Of a stretch of DNA of 35,574 nt, positions 14,561 to 23,592 are shown one piece after another. The notes below the pieces were generated by a model that ran no database searches, was not told the origin of the DNA, and saw only the letters and a program-made list of their open reading frames with translations. The first letter of the stretch is position 1, and every line of letters begins with the position of its first letter. Source of the stretch: an uncultured SAR92 cluster bacterium (GTDB taxonomy: Bacteria > Pseudomonadota > Gammaproteobacteria > Pseudomonadales > Porticoccaceae); the NCBI GenBank assembly GCA_902527245.1, contig CABZOI010000016.1, forward strand, positions 1-35,574, in the 5' to 3' direction. A program made the translations under genes and the position numbers.

Positions 14561-17407
14561 ATGATTGAATTTTATACTCCACAAAAAGATTTAGGGACTC
14601 CAGAAAGTGCTGAGCATGAGATGGTAAGTCTTTATATCGATGGTAAAAGTGTTGAGGTCAAAAAAGGGACTTCAGTAATGCGTGCGGCCGCAGAAAATGG
14701 TGTAAAAATTCCAAAGCTTTGTGCAACCGACTCTCTTGAATCCTTTGGTTCATGTCGAATGTGTTTGGTTGAGATAGAGGGAAAGAGAGGATATCCCGCA
14801 TCTTGCACAACACCAGTTGAGGCTGGTATGAAGGTGTTCACTCAAACCAATAAGCTTGAATCACTTCGAAAAAATGTGATGGAACTATATATATCTGACC
14901 ATCCGTTAGATTGTCTGACCTGTCCGACAAATGGAGATTGTGAACTACAAGATACGGCTGGGGAAGTTGGACTGCGGTCAGTTCGATATGGTTTTGAAGG
15001 TGAGAACCACTTAGTGGCAGATAAAGATGAGTCAAATCCCTACTTCACCTTTGATCCCTCAAAATGTATTGTTTGCTCCCGGTGTGTGAGGGCTTGCGAG
15101 GAAACTCAGGGTACTTTTGCACTCACGATCGATGGTAGAGGTTTTGATTCTAAAGTTAGTTTTGGGGATGCGGATTCTTTTATGGAATCTGACTGTGTAT
15201 CTTGTGGTGCATGTGTGGCGGCTTGTCCAACGGCCACTCTAACTGAGAATTCTATTATAGACAAAGGGAAGCCAGAACATTCAGTGATAACTACTTGCGC
15301 GTATTGTGGAGTTGGCTGCTCTTTTCAGGCAGAAATGAAAGGAAATGAAGTAATTAGAATGACACCCAATAAAAATGGTCAGGCAAATGAAGGACATGCC
15401 TGTGTTAAAGGTCGTTTTGCTTTCGGATATGCAACTCACAAGGACAGAATAATCAATCCAATGATTAGGGAGTCCATTGATTTACCGTGGAAACAAGTTT
15501 CATGGGAAGAGGCTACCAGTTTTGCGGCAAGTAAACTTAAATTGATCCAAAAGAATCATGGTGTAGGAAGTATTGGCGCCATTTCGTCTTCCCGATGTAC
15601 GAATGAGGAAGTGTATCTTGTACAAAAAATGGTGAGGATGGGTTTTGGTAATAATAATATTGATACATGTGCGAGGGTTTGTCATTCACCAACAGGATTT
15701 GGATTAAAAACAACACTTGGTGAATCAGCAGGAACTCAGACTTTTGAATCTGTATCTAAAGCAGATGTGATTATCGTTATGGGAGCAAATCCCACGGAGG
15801 CTCATCCAGTCTTTGGGTCAAGGCTCAAACGTCGGTTACGACAGGGTGCCAAGCTAATTGTTATTGATCCTAGAAAAATAGAATTAGTAAACGCGCCACA
15901 TATCAAAGCTGAACATCATTTGCCGGTGCGTCCGGGAACCAACGTTACTGTTCTCAATTCTATGGCGCACGTAATACTCACTGAGAACTTACATTCTGAA
16001 GATTATATCTTGGAGCGTTGCGATCAAAATGAGTTTAATGAGTGGGTCAGCTTTATATCTGAATCTCGTCACTCTCCGGAGGAAACCGAATCTCAAAGTG
16101 GTGTACCTGCTGATGAGTTGAGATCGGCAGCTCGGCTTTATGCTAATGGTGGGAATGGAGCAATTTTTTATGGCCTTGGTGTAACCGAGCATAGTCAGGG
16201 CTCGACAGCGGTAATGGCAATTGCCAACTTGGCTATGTTGACTGGAAACCTTGGGCGAGAAGGGGTCGGTGTAAATCCTCTAAGAGGACAAAATAACGTT
16301 CAAGGATCATGTGATATGGGTTCATTTCCTCATGAGTTGCCTGGATACCGTCACATCTCAATCGATGAAAGTAGAGAAATTTTTGAAACAGAATGGGGAG
16401 TGAATCTTGATTCTGAGCCTGGTCTCAGAATACCTAACATGTTTGACTCGGCAATAGAGGGGCAGTTCAAAGGACTTTATTGCCAAGGCGAGGACATAGC
16501 ACAATCAGATCCAAATACGCAGCATGTGGAAATGGCATTAAAATCTCTAGATTGTCTTATTGTCCAGGATATATTTCTTAACGAAACGGCTAAATTTGCT
16601 CATGTATTTCTCCCGGGCGCATCCTTTCTAGAGAAGGATGGTACCTTCACAAATGCAGAGCGGAGAATTTCACGAGTTCGCCAGGCTATTCCGCCTCTAA
16701 GTGGAAAAGCTGATTGGGAAGCCACGTTGGCACTTGCTAATGAGCTCGGCTGTGACATGAGTTATGATCATCCCTCTGAAATAATGGATGAGATATCCCG
16801 TTTAACACCCACCTTCAATGGAGTTTCTTACGAGAAGCTCGATGAGCTCGGAAGTATCCAGTGGCCATGTAATGAAACAGTGCCTGAAGGCACACCGATA
16901 ATGCATGTTGATACTTTTGTAAAAGGTAAGGGCTCTTTCGCACTCACCGAGTATATTGCCTCCGAGGAAAAAGCAAACAGAAGATTTCCACTTTTACTTA
17001 CTACGGGAAGAATTTTGTCTCAATATAATGTTGGCGCACAAACCCGAAGGACAAAAAACGTATCGTGGCATGAGGAAGATACGTTAGAAATTCATCCTCA
17101 TGATGCGGAAGATAGAGGCATTCGCCATGGAGATTGGGTTGGAATAAAAAGTCGCGTGGGTGAGACGGTGCTTCATGCAAAGATTACATCAAAAGTAAAG
17201 CCAGGGGTCGTCTATACTACGTTCCATCACCCAGTGTCTGGTGCTAATGTAATAACCACCGACAATAGTGATTGGGCGACCAATTGTCCAGAGTACAAAG
17301 TAACTGCGGTTCAAGTCAGCAAGGTAAGTGCTCCCTCAAACTGGCAAATACAACAGAAAAAATTCGATGCTAAGCAAAAGGACTTTTTGTCTGAAGCAAA
17401 AGTCTGA
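14561..17407 (+). CDS. fdsA: NAD-dependent formate dehydrogenase, alpha (molybdenum) subunit
   Basis: 948 residues. This catalytic subunit oxidises formate to CO2 at a molybdenum bis-MGD centre. Every cofactor site is visible in order: [2Fe-2S] Cys54/65/68/82; His114, Cys118/121/127; two ferredoxin-type [4Fe-4S] sets, Cys169/172/175 with Cys222, and Cys212/215/218 with Cys179; and the Mo-domain cluster Cys246/249/253/281. The metal ligand is Cys374 in RVCHSPTG, encoded by TGT, so this is a cysteine and not a selenocysteine enzyme; His375 follows it. The start at 14561 gives the expected leader before MVSLYIDG. It overlaps fdhD by 1 bp. Confidence 0.98.
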   Translation: MIEFYTPQKDLGTPESAEHEMVSLYIDGKSVEVKKGTSVMRAAAENGVKIPKLCATDSLESFGSCRMCLVEIEGKRGYPASCTTPVEAGMKVFTQTNKLESLRKNVMELYISDHPLDCLTCPTNGDCELQDTAGEVGLRSVRYGFEGENHLVADKDESNPYFTFDPSKCIVCSRCVRACEETQGTFALTIDGRGFDSKVSFGDADSFMESDCVSCGACVAACPTATLTENSIIDKGKPEHSVITTCAYCGVGCSFQAEMKGNEVIRMTPNKNGQANEGHACVKGRFAFGYATHKDRIINPMIRESIDLPWKQVSWEEATSFAASKLKLIQKNHGVGSIGAISSSRCTNEEVYLVQKMVRMGFGNNNIDTCARVCHSPTGFGLKTTLGESAGTQTFESVSKADVIIVMGANPTEAHPVFGSRLKRRLRQGAKLIVIDPRKIELVNAPHIKAEHHLPVRPGTNVTVLNSMAHVILTENLHSEDYILERCDQNEFNEWVSFISESRHSPEETESQSGVPADELRSAARLYANGGNGAIFYGLGVTEHSQGSTAVMAIANLAMLTGNLGREGVGVNPLRGQNNVQGSCDMGSFPHELPGYRHISIDESREIFETEWGVNLDSEPGLRIPNMFDSAIEGQFKGLYCQGEDIAQSDPNTQHVEMALKSLDCLIVQDIFLNETAKFAHVFLPGASFLEKDGTFTNAERRISRVRQAIPPLSGKADWEATLALANELGCDMSYDHPSEIMDEISRLTPTFNGVSYEKLDELGSIQWPCNETVPEGTPIMHVDTFVKGKGSFALTEYIASEEKANRRFPLLLTTGRILSQYNVGAQTRRTKNVSWHEEDTLEIHPHDAEDRGIRHGDWVGIKSRVGETVLHAKITSKVKPGVVYTTFHHPVSGANVITTDNSDWATNCPEYKVTAVQVSKVSAPSNWQIQQKKFDAKQKDFLSEAKV

Positions 17408-18213
17408 TGGCACGTCAAAATAAAAAGAAAGTTACGCGAGAAATTTGGCAGAATAATTCAACAAAAGCCTCTGAAGATCAAGTTGCTTGTGAAACTCCTA
17501 TCGCATTTGTTTATAACGGTATTTCACATTTTGTGATGATGGCAACCCCAAGCGATATCGAAGATTTTGTTTATGGAATAAGCTTCACAGAGGGAATTAT
17601 TGAGCGTAAATCAGAGATATACGATATTCAAGTTCAGCACGTTGAGACAGGTGTCGAAGTTAATATCGACATATCCTCTCGGGCATTTTCTCAACTAAAG
17701 GGTAGCAGAAGATTATTAGCAGGTGTATCGGGTTGTGGTATATGTGGAAAGGAGTCACTTGAACAGTTCAGATTGTCGAGTTCAAGAGTTGAATCTCAAG
17801 TCAAAATTAAAAATATTGCTATTCAGACTGCAATTCAAAGTATTTCTGAGTATCAAGAACTTAATAATATGACAGGTGCTGTTCATGGTGCTGCTTGGTG
17901 TGATCTAGAAGGTAATATATTATCAATTAGGGAGGATGTAGGGCGTCATAATGCGTTGGACAAATTAATAGGTCATATAATCAAACAGAAGGTTGAAAAA
18001 TTAGGATTTATCGCTGTCACTAGCAGAGCTAGTTTCGAAATGGTTAACAAAGTTGCAATCTCTAAGGTTCCCCTTCTAGTAGCAGTATCAGCTCCTACAT
18101 CAATGGCTGTGGACACAGCTAAAATGTGCGGTGTCTCGTTGATTGGTTTCGCCCGTCCAAATAGACATGTCATATACAACAATAACTTAAATATAGTTGA
18201 TGAAGATAATTAA
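17407..18213 (+). CDS. fdhD: Formate dehydrogenase sulfurtransferase/maturase FdhD (FdsC)
   Basis: 268 residues. FdhD transfers sulfur from a cysteine desulfurase to the bis-MGD cofactor before insertion into formate dehydrogenase. Its signature Cys110-x-x-Cys113 lies in GVSGCGICG. The CETP segment near residue 28 and the later MTGAVHGAAW and EDVGRHNALDK are family hallmarks. The ATG overlaps the fdsA TGA (TGATG), so it is translated together with its client. In fds operons this gene is usually called fdsC. The desulfurase partner is not in the window. Confidence 0.96.
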   Translation: MARQNKKKVTREIWQNNSTKASEDQVACETPIAFVYNGISHFVMMATPSDIEDFVYGISFTEGIIERKSEIYDIQVQHVETGVEVNIDISSRAFSQLKGSRRLLAGVSGCGICGKESLEQFRLSSSRVESQVKIKNIAIQTAIQSISEYQELNNMTGAVHGAAWCDLEGNILSIREDVGRHNALDKLIGHIIKQKVEKLGFIAVTSRASFEMVNKVAISKVPLLVAVSAPTSMAVDTAKMCGVSLIGFARPNRHVIYNNNLNIVDEDN

Positions 18214-18217
18214 AACT

Positions 18218-18439
18218 ATGGGAAGTCAGCGTTTAATTAAAATGTTAAATCAAATTTCTACTAATTTGTCACCTCATCGGTCTGATGAGGATGCAGCAGA
18301 ATTGGTAAAAACGCACATTACAAAGTTTTGGTCAAAAACAATGCGGGATCAAATTTTATCAGTGCCTTCAGATACTCCTGATTTAAGCAATATATCGAAA
18401 ATTGCGATAAAAAATTTGAAAGAATTAAACATACATTAA
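18218..18439 (+). CDS. fdsD: NAD-dependent formate dehydrogenase, delta subunit
   Basis: 73 residues from the ATG at 18218, 4 bp after the fdhD stop. In-frame TTG 18197 and ATG 18200 would overlap fdhD and add a leader absent from relatives; ribosome sites do not settle it. The sequence RLIKMLNQISTNLSPHRSDEDAAELVKTHITKFW shows the conserved helix of the FdsD family. The subunit is small and lacks cofactor ligands; in other species it supports assembly or stability of the FdsABG core. It is the last gene of the cluster and converges on the sulfatase gene after only 9 bp. Confidence 0.9.
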   Translation: MGSQRLIKMLNQISTNLSPHRSDEDAAELVKTHITKFWSKTMRDQILSVPSDTPDLSNISKIAIKNLKELNIH

Positions 18440-18448
18440 GCTATAGAG

Positions 18449-19960
18449 TTATTTCACAAGAAGGTGCTGGAATTGTTGATCCATTATTGGCTCTTGATAT
18501 TCCAATGATGCTTTGAACTGATCTACTATCCTCCAAATATCACTTGATTCTGGAAGGGGCTGACCTAGATCCAAGTCTTCGTGTATGTTGGAGTTCAAAT
18601 CAATGACGAGTGGTGGATTCTGGATTTTTCTTGCCGGCGCAGCTCCAAAAGCACCTTGCGTAACAAAATGCACTTTTTGATCATTTAACCTAAAAGCCCT
18701 TAACTCAGATCCAGAAAAAAAAGGCACAAAAAATCGAGTGCCCTTATTTTTATTTGTTAGCGACTTCGATAGATCAAAGCTATTGGGAAGGGATATCTTA
18801 TGATTAATTGAAGCAAGGCTTGTTAAAGTATTAAAAAAATCAGTTTGAACTCCTAAATCATTGATTATGCCAGGCTTGACATTTGCACCATAGAAATAGG
18901 TAACTACTCTCATTCCTCCCTCAAAAGTGGTACCTTTCCCGTCCCTTAGAGGTTTTGAGTTGCCTGCATGCTCCTTATATGCCAGCCATGGACCGTTATC
19001 ACTTGTGAATATGACATAAGTATTTGAAACTAGATCTAGCTTCTCGAGCATTTTTATAATCTCACCGACACTCCAATCGATTTCTTGGATCACGTCTCCA
19101 TATATTCCTTTCGGGCTACTCTTCTTAAATTGTTCTGATACAAATAAGGGCACATGCGGCATGCTATGCGAGAGTAGAAGAAAAAAATTTTTCTTTTGCT
19201 TGGTATTTCGTTTGATAAAATTAAGAGCTTCTTGAGTAAATCGGGCTGTTGCGAGGCTTTGTTTAAGCGGTTGTTCCAGAATCTTGTCATCATAAGAATT
19301 GTTCCCCATCTTCCTACTCTTTATGAGGGGTACTTTCCAATCCGTAATTATTGGATTGTAAATTTTTTCTCTCAAAGGTTTTGAAACTTTACTCCACTTT
19401 TTCCCCGACTCCTCCCATGGAACAAAAATGTTCGTAGAGTTGATATCGTCAATTGTCCAGTCCATATCATTTGAATAAGGTATACCTATCCATTCGTCAA
19501 ACCCGTGTCTTGTTGGATAAAATTCTTTCATATCACCAAGATGCCATTTGCCAAATAGACCGGTGGAATAATTATTTTTTTGAAAGACTTCTGGAAGTGT
19601 TGTTAGATCATCTGGTATTCCTGATGAACTACCAGGGAAAAAGACGGATATTTTATCTCCGTACAAACCTGTATTAATTGGGAGCCTGCCAGTCATGATA
19701 GCACCCCTACTTGGAGAACATACTGATGCTGCAGCATAAAAATTTGTCCAAGTTTGGCCGTCTTTTTCTAGAATATTTATATTTGGAGTATTTAATTCTC
19801 CATCACTTATTTTTCCAACATCGGAATACCCCATATCATCTACATAGATTATTATAAAATTCGGAGCTTTCTCTTCTGCGGGTAAATTTTTTGCGGAAAA
19901 TAAAAATAGAAGAATCGCAAAAATAGTAAAAAATCTTGTAGAGAGCATCTTAATATTCAT
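18449..19960 (-). CDS. Secreted sulfatase (formylglycine-dependent, arylsulfatase type)
   Basis: 503 residues. A signal peptide (Arg9 then a hydrophobic run to about residue 28) predicts periplasmic or extracellular location. The family hydrolyses sulfate esters with a formylglycine made from the Cys or Ser of C/S-x-P-S-R; here CSPSR has Cys81 and Arg85. Metal and active-site residues are in place: Asp41-Asp42, Lys138 and His140 (GKWHLG), His269, Asp321-Asn322 (SDNGPW) and Lys342. No formylglycine-generating enzyme is encoded here. The gene is divergent from the barrel gene across 128 bp, and its end nearly meets fdsD. Substrate, such as a sulfated polysaccharide, is an inference. Confidence 0.93.
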   Translation of the reverse strand: MNIKMLSTRFFTIFAILLFLFSAKNLPAEEKAPNFIIIYVDDMGYSDVGKISDGELNTPNINILEKDGQTWTNFYAAASVCSPSRGAIMTGRLPINTGLYGDKISVFFPGSSSGIPDDLTTLPEVFQKNNYSTGLFGKWHLGDMKEFYPTRHGFDEWIGIPYSNDMDWTIDDINSTNIFVPWEESGKKWSKVSKPLREKIYNPIITDWKVPLIKSRKMGNNSYDDKILEQPLKQSLATARFTQEALNFIKRNTKQKKNFFLLLSHSMPHVPLFVSEQFKKSSPKGIYGDVIQEIDWSVGEIIKMLEKLDLVSNTYVIFTSDNGPWLAYKEHAGNSKPLRDGKGTTFEGGMRVVTYFYGANVKPGIINDLGVQTDFFNTLTSLASINHKISLPNSFDLSKSLTNKNKGTRFFVPFFSGSELRAFRLNDQKVHFVTQGAFGAAPARKIQNPPLVIDLNSNIHEDLDLGQPLPESSDIWRIVDQFKASLEYQEPIMDQQFQHLLVK

Positions 19961-20088
19961 TAGATATGTTTTTATTTATTGCCATGTATTAGTACTTGTC
20001 AGTATAAGGTTGATAGTACATTCATTTAAACTTAAACTTTCGCGCCTAAAATTTTATCACTGCTGACCTGAACAAGCGCAATCTAAAT
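19961..20088. promoter_or_regulatory. Divergent promoter region, sulfatase / DUF5916 barrel
   Basis: The 128 A+T-rich bases between the divergent sulfatase and barrel genes must drive both, and may also drive the downstream Moco genes. TTGTCA followed about 15 nt later by TACATT is a possible but weak plus-strand promoter (near 19997-20023). No convincing operator repeat was found. Confidence 0.35.
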
Positions 20089-22311
20089 ATGAATAGAACA
20101 AACCAATTTGTTAAACATATGACTGTTGCTTTGATTTTGATGTGTACTGCAATCACGTCGTCAGAGAGTAAAGAAATAAGCGTAAAGAATTGCCTCATCG
20201 AAAATTGTTTGTCTCGACCAATAGTTGATGGAGTGATAAATGAAGATGAGTGGAGGGAAGCAACTAGAATTAACCGATTTGTTCAAGTAAAACCCAATGA
20301 AGCAAGCAATCCCTCCGAAAAAACAACAGTATTACTTTTAATTACTAATTCGACATTTTATATCGCAGCTAAACTTTATGATAAAAGCCCAAGTGACATT
20401 ATTGCGAAGGTCTCCCGTCAAGGTGCAAGTATTTCAAATGATGATTTTTTCAGAGTTCAGATAGATCCATTCAATTCAAAACGTGCAGGTTATCGATTTC
20501 AAGTAAATATGAATAGTGTTAGAAATGAGGGTATTTTCTTGAATATAACTTCAATCAATGACGATTGGACGTCTATTTGGGAAGCAAAAGCGACACAAAC
20601 ATCTTACGGTTGGTCCACTGAGATTGCTATACCCTTCAAAAGTTTAAGTTTTGATCCAGAGACAGATGTCTGGGGATTCAATGTTTTTAGATACATATCG
20701 AGAAAAAATGAGTTGATCTCATGGATTACTCGAAATCAAGAGTCAAATATAAGTGTTTCAGGATCCTTAAGTGGGTTTAAAGGAATTCAAAAAGGACTTG
20801 GATTGGATGTTGTCCCAAATTTAAGTTTTCAAAGTTCTTCAAATGATGAGACGGGTGTATCAGAGGATATGTTTCAGCCGTCTCTGGATGTGTTTTATAA
20901 AATTACACCTTCTTTAAATGGTTCGCTCACTTTCAACACAGATTTTTCTGCGACTGAGGTCGACGATAGGCGTGTTGATTTATCACAATTTAGCTTGTTC
21001 TTTCCCGAAAAACGAGCTTTCTTCCTAAGAGAGTTCGATATTTTTGATTTTGGAGGTATTGGTTCCGATTTTTCTTACAGTAGATTCGGTGGATCACAGT
21101 CTCAGAATGCAAGACCATTTTTTTCAAGAAAAATTGGATTAGGCACTGATGGTTCACCAGTAGATATTATCGGTGGTGCTAAGGTGAGTGGGAGGCTAAA
21201 GGGATATGATCTAGGTGTTTTGATTGTTGAACAGGATAGTTATCAAGATGTTGAGCAAAAAAGTCTTTTTGTTGGTCGGATTTCAAAAAATATTAATAGT
21301 AATACGACTCTTGGTTTAATTCATACCCGAGGAGATCCAAGATCGAATAACAGAAACAGTGTCACAGGTATGGATCTTAGATACAGAAATTCCTCTACTA
21401 CGGAGGATGTTATTGAGGGAAATATTTGGTATCAATCAAGTACCAATGATTACGCAATGTCGGATGAGGATGCTTTCGGAATTTCGTTATCAAAACCCAG
21501 TCCCAGGGGATTCAGGGGATTATTACAATATCAAAATGTGGGTAAAAACTTTAATCCTGCCCTTGGTTTTGTAAGCAGAAGAGATGTGGAATTGTATCGA
21601 GGCATATTTGGTTATGTGAAACAGTTCGACGATCACCCTTACATAAGGAAAATATACTCTGGTGCAGATACGGCTTACTGGGATTTAAAAGGACTGAACA
21701 AGTTACAATCATACACGCAATTTTATCGGTTGCTTGATGTTGAGTATCACTCAGGCGATAAGTTCAATATATCGTATGTTCGATTTGGTGAAGGAATTTA
21801 TTCTGAAAACAATCAGCCATTTTCGAATCTCGACATTGTTCTTCCTGAGCAGGAGTACCATTGGGATAGATATGGCATTTATTTTCGCTCATCTAAATCA
21901 AGATCAATTGATTTTAAGTTAAATTATTATACTGGTGATTATTACACAGGAACCAGAGACTCAGGATCGATAGATTTAGGGTATAGGCCAAGGCCTGGGT
22001 TAGATTTCTCTATTGATTATAATTATTGGGATGTCGATTTACCTGAGGGTTCCTTTATTTTGCGACAGCTCGATGCCAAATTTTCTTGGAATTTTTTTGA
22101 ATACTTGTCATGGGTTAACGTGATTCAATATGACAATATTTCAAAAAGTCTGGGATTTAATTCCCGACTTCATTGGACAAAAAAAGCTGGAGAGAACCTA
22201 TACTTGGTTTTCACAAATAATTATTCCGAAATCGATGAGGCTAATTCTCGAGACTTTGAGTTAATATCGAGAGATGCTTCAATTAAAGTGAATTATACGA
22301 TAAGGTTTTAA
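20089..22311 (+). CDS. CBM9-like/DUF5916 outer-membrane barrel protein
   Basis: 740 residues with an N-terminal signal peptide (about 1-27). Residues about 40-235 form a CBM9-type beta sandwich (IVDGVINEDEWREAT at the start), a fold that often binds carbohydrate. The rest, rich in alternating aromatic and polar residues with the signature FFPEKRAFFL, fits the DUF5916 C-terminal beta-barrel of the outer membrane; it ends in a Phe (YTIRF) as barrel proteins do. Function is unproven; surface glycan binding or transport fits with the divergent sulfatase. The moaC gene follows after 55 bp on the same strand. Homology firm, role inferred. Confidence 0.88.
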   Translation: MNRTNQFVKHMTVALILMCTAITSSESKEISVKNCLIENCLSRPIVDGVINEDEWREATRINRFVQVKPNEASNPSEKTTVLLLITNSTFYIAAKLYDKSPSDIIAKVSRQGASISNDDFFRVQIDPFNSKRAGYRFQVNMNSVRNEGIFLNITSINDDWTSIWEAKATQTSYGWSTEIAIPFKSLSFDPETDVWGFNVFRYISRKNELISWITRNQESNISVSGSLSGFKGIQKGLGLDVVPNLSFQSSSNDETGVSEDMFQPSLDVFYKITPSLNGSLTFNTDFSATEVDDRRVDLSQFSLFFPEKRAFFLREFDIFDFGGIGSDFSYSRFGGSQSQNARPFFSRKIGLGTDGSPVDIIGGAKVSGRLKGYDLGVLIVEQDSYQDVEQKSLFVGRISKNINSNTTLGLIHTRGDPRSNNRNSVTGMDLRYRNSSTTEDVIEGNIWYQSSTNDYAMSDEDAFGISLSKPSPRGFRGLLQYQNVGKNFNPALGFVSRRDVELYRGIFGYVKQFDDHPYIRKIYSGADTAYWDLKGLNKLQSYTQFYRLLDVEYHSGDKFNISYVRFGEGIYSENNQPFSNLDIVLPEQEYHWDRYGIYFRSSKSRSIDFKLNYYTGDYYTGTRDSGSIDLGYRPRPGLDFSIDYNYWDVDLPEGSFILRQLDAKFSWNFFEYLSWVNVIQYDNISKSLGFNSRLHWTKKAGENLYLVFTNNYSEIDEANSRDFELISRDASIKVNYTIRF

Positions 22312-22366
22312 CTCCTTTTATTTGATAGCGATTCGACGGTGTTTATCCAAATCTGAGACTTTATTT

Positions 22367-22837
22367 ATGACAAAAACATTTACTCACTTAAATGATCATG
22401 GTGCTGCAGAGATGGTTGATGTTTCTCAGAAACAAGATACAGAGCGAGTAGCTATTGCTGAAGCAATTGTTTACCTGCCTGATGATGTTATTTTGGCAAT
22501 AAGCGATAATACTGTCGAGAAGGGAGATTTATTTTCGGTAGCAAGAATCGCAGGTATTCAAGCAGCGAAAAAATGCTCTGATTTGATTCCACTTTGCCAT
22601 GCAATTCCTATCTCAAAAATTTCTGTGAATTTTGAAAAAAATAAAAATATTTTGAGGGTTTTGGCAAGCTGTAAATCGAATTTTAAAACAGGTGTCGAGA
22701 TGGAAGCTCTAACTGCCGCCTCTATCAGTGCTTTGACTATCTACGATATGTGTAAAGGGATAAACAAAAGGATTGAAATTCAAAAAGTGCGTCTTATTGA
22801 AAAAACTGGTGGAAAGTCAGGTTCTTGGAAAGTATGA
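22367..22837 (+). CDS. moaC: Cyclic pyranopterin monophosphate synthase MoaC
   Basis: 156 residues from the ATG at 22367; a longer frame from 22322 lacks homology before FTHLNDHGAAEMVDV. MoaC converts the MoaA product into cyclic pyranopterin monophosphate, the first stable molybdopterin intermediate. Signature segments are DLIPLCHAIPIS and GVEMEALTAASISALTIYDMCK, which hold the active-site His, Glu and Lys residues of the family. The C-terminal KTGGKSG is also typical. Upstream only 55 bp separate it from the barrel gene, with TTGATA at 22322-22327 and a poor -10 16 nt on as the only promoter candidate. moaD follows with no gap. Confidence 0.97.
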   Translation: MTKTFTHLNDHGAAEMVDVSQKQDTERVAIAEAIVYLPDDVILAISDNTVEKGDLFSVARIAGIQAAKKCSDLIPLCHAIPISKISVNFEKNKNILRVLASCKSNFKTGVEMEALTAASISALTIYDMCKGINKRIEIQKVRLIEKTGGKSGSWKV

Positions 22838-23104
22838 ATGACACCTAAAAATTATTTTAAGATTTTATTCTTCGGCAGATTACGTGACTTTTCTGAGAAT
22901 ATTAAGAATGAAATTCCCGTTAGTGATGAAATTAAATGTGTAGAGGATGTTATTCTTTATTTGGATACTCTTAATCCTCATTTGGGTAAAGAGTTAAGAA
23001 AGCCTTTCACATTAGTATCGGTAAATAAAAATCTTGTGAAGACAGATTTTCCCATTGTCGGAGGTGAAGAGGTGGCATTTCTTCCGCCTGTAACTGGTGG
23101 ATAA
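22838..23104 (+). CDS. moaD: Molybdopterin synthase small subunit MoaD
   Basis: 88 residues with the beta-grasp ubiquitin-like fold. The protein ends in Gly-Gly (PPVTGG), which is adenylated by MoeB and then carries thiocarboxylate sulfur into molybdopterin. Start and context: the ATG directly follows the moaC TGA. KILFFGRLRD is the usual first beta strand of MoaD. It partners MoaE, encoded 8 bp downstream. The GG at the very C-terminus indicates that no processing is needed. Confidence 0.95.
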   Translation: MTPKNYFKILFFGRLRDFSENIKNEIPVSDEIKCVEDVILYLDTLNPHLGKELRKPFTLVSVNKNLVKTDFPIVGGEEVAFLPPVTGG

Positions 23105-23112
23105 ATTAAGTT

Positions 23113-23589
23113 GTGAAAATAAAAGTAAAGATCCAAACAGAGAGTTTCAATATTGAACAAGAGACTAATGTCTTAACCAGCGGTTTACGAAACATTGGCT
23201 CAGTCGTTACTTTTACTGGACTAGTAAGAGAGTCTGAGCATTTTTCGGCTGACAAAAATCCAAAAATTATTTCAAATCTTGTTTTAGAACATTATGCAGG
23301 CATGACTGAAAAATTAATTTATGAGATGGTTGAGGAGGCTTCAAAGAGATGGGACATTAATTCTGTCTCAGTGGTTCACAGAATTGGATCACTAAAGCCG
23401 ACAGATAGAATTGTTTTTGTGGGAGTTGCAAGTTCCCATAGACTGGAATCTTTCAGAGCCGCGGAATATATTGTAGATTATTTGAAAGTTCATGCTACCC
23501 TTTGGAAAAAAGTTGTAGTTAATGGTATCGACGAATGGGTAGAACCGAAGCATTTAGATCGGAGTAAATTTAATAAGTGGAGTGATTAG
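23113..23589 (+). CDS. moaE: Molybdopterin synthase catalytic subunit MoaE
   Basis: 158 residues from a GTG start. MoaE forms a heterotetramer with MoaD and inserts two sulfurs into cyclic pyranopterin monophosphate to make molybdopterin. Signatures: GSVVTFTGLVR, LEHYAGMTEK, and VVHRIGSLKPTDRIVFVGVA then SHRLESFRAAEYIVDYLK followed by ATLWKKV, containing the catalytic Lys in the WKK segment. The frame is 8 bp after moaD and 3 bp before mobA, consistent with a single mRNA. Confidence 0.96.
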   Translation: MKIKVKIQTESFNIEQETNVLTSGLRNIGSVVTFTGLVRESEHFSADKNPKIISNLVLEHYAGMTEKLIYEMVEEASKRWDINSVSVVHRIGSLKPTDRIVFVGVASSHRLESFRAAEYIVDYLKVHATLWKKVVVNGIDEWVEPKHLDRSKFNKWSD

Positions 23590-23592
23590 CTG

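Noticed and set aside
14561-17407. Selenocysteine formate dehydrogenase
   Set aside because: The metal-ligand position (RVCHSPTG) is encoded by TGT and there is no in-frame TGA.
22312-22366. Moco riboswitch ahead of the moa operon
   Set aside because: Only 55 bp are available, much shorter than the known riboswitch, and no matching stem-loops are visible.
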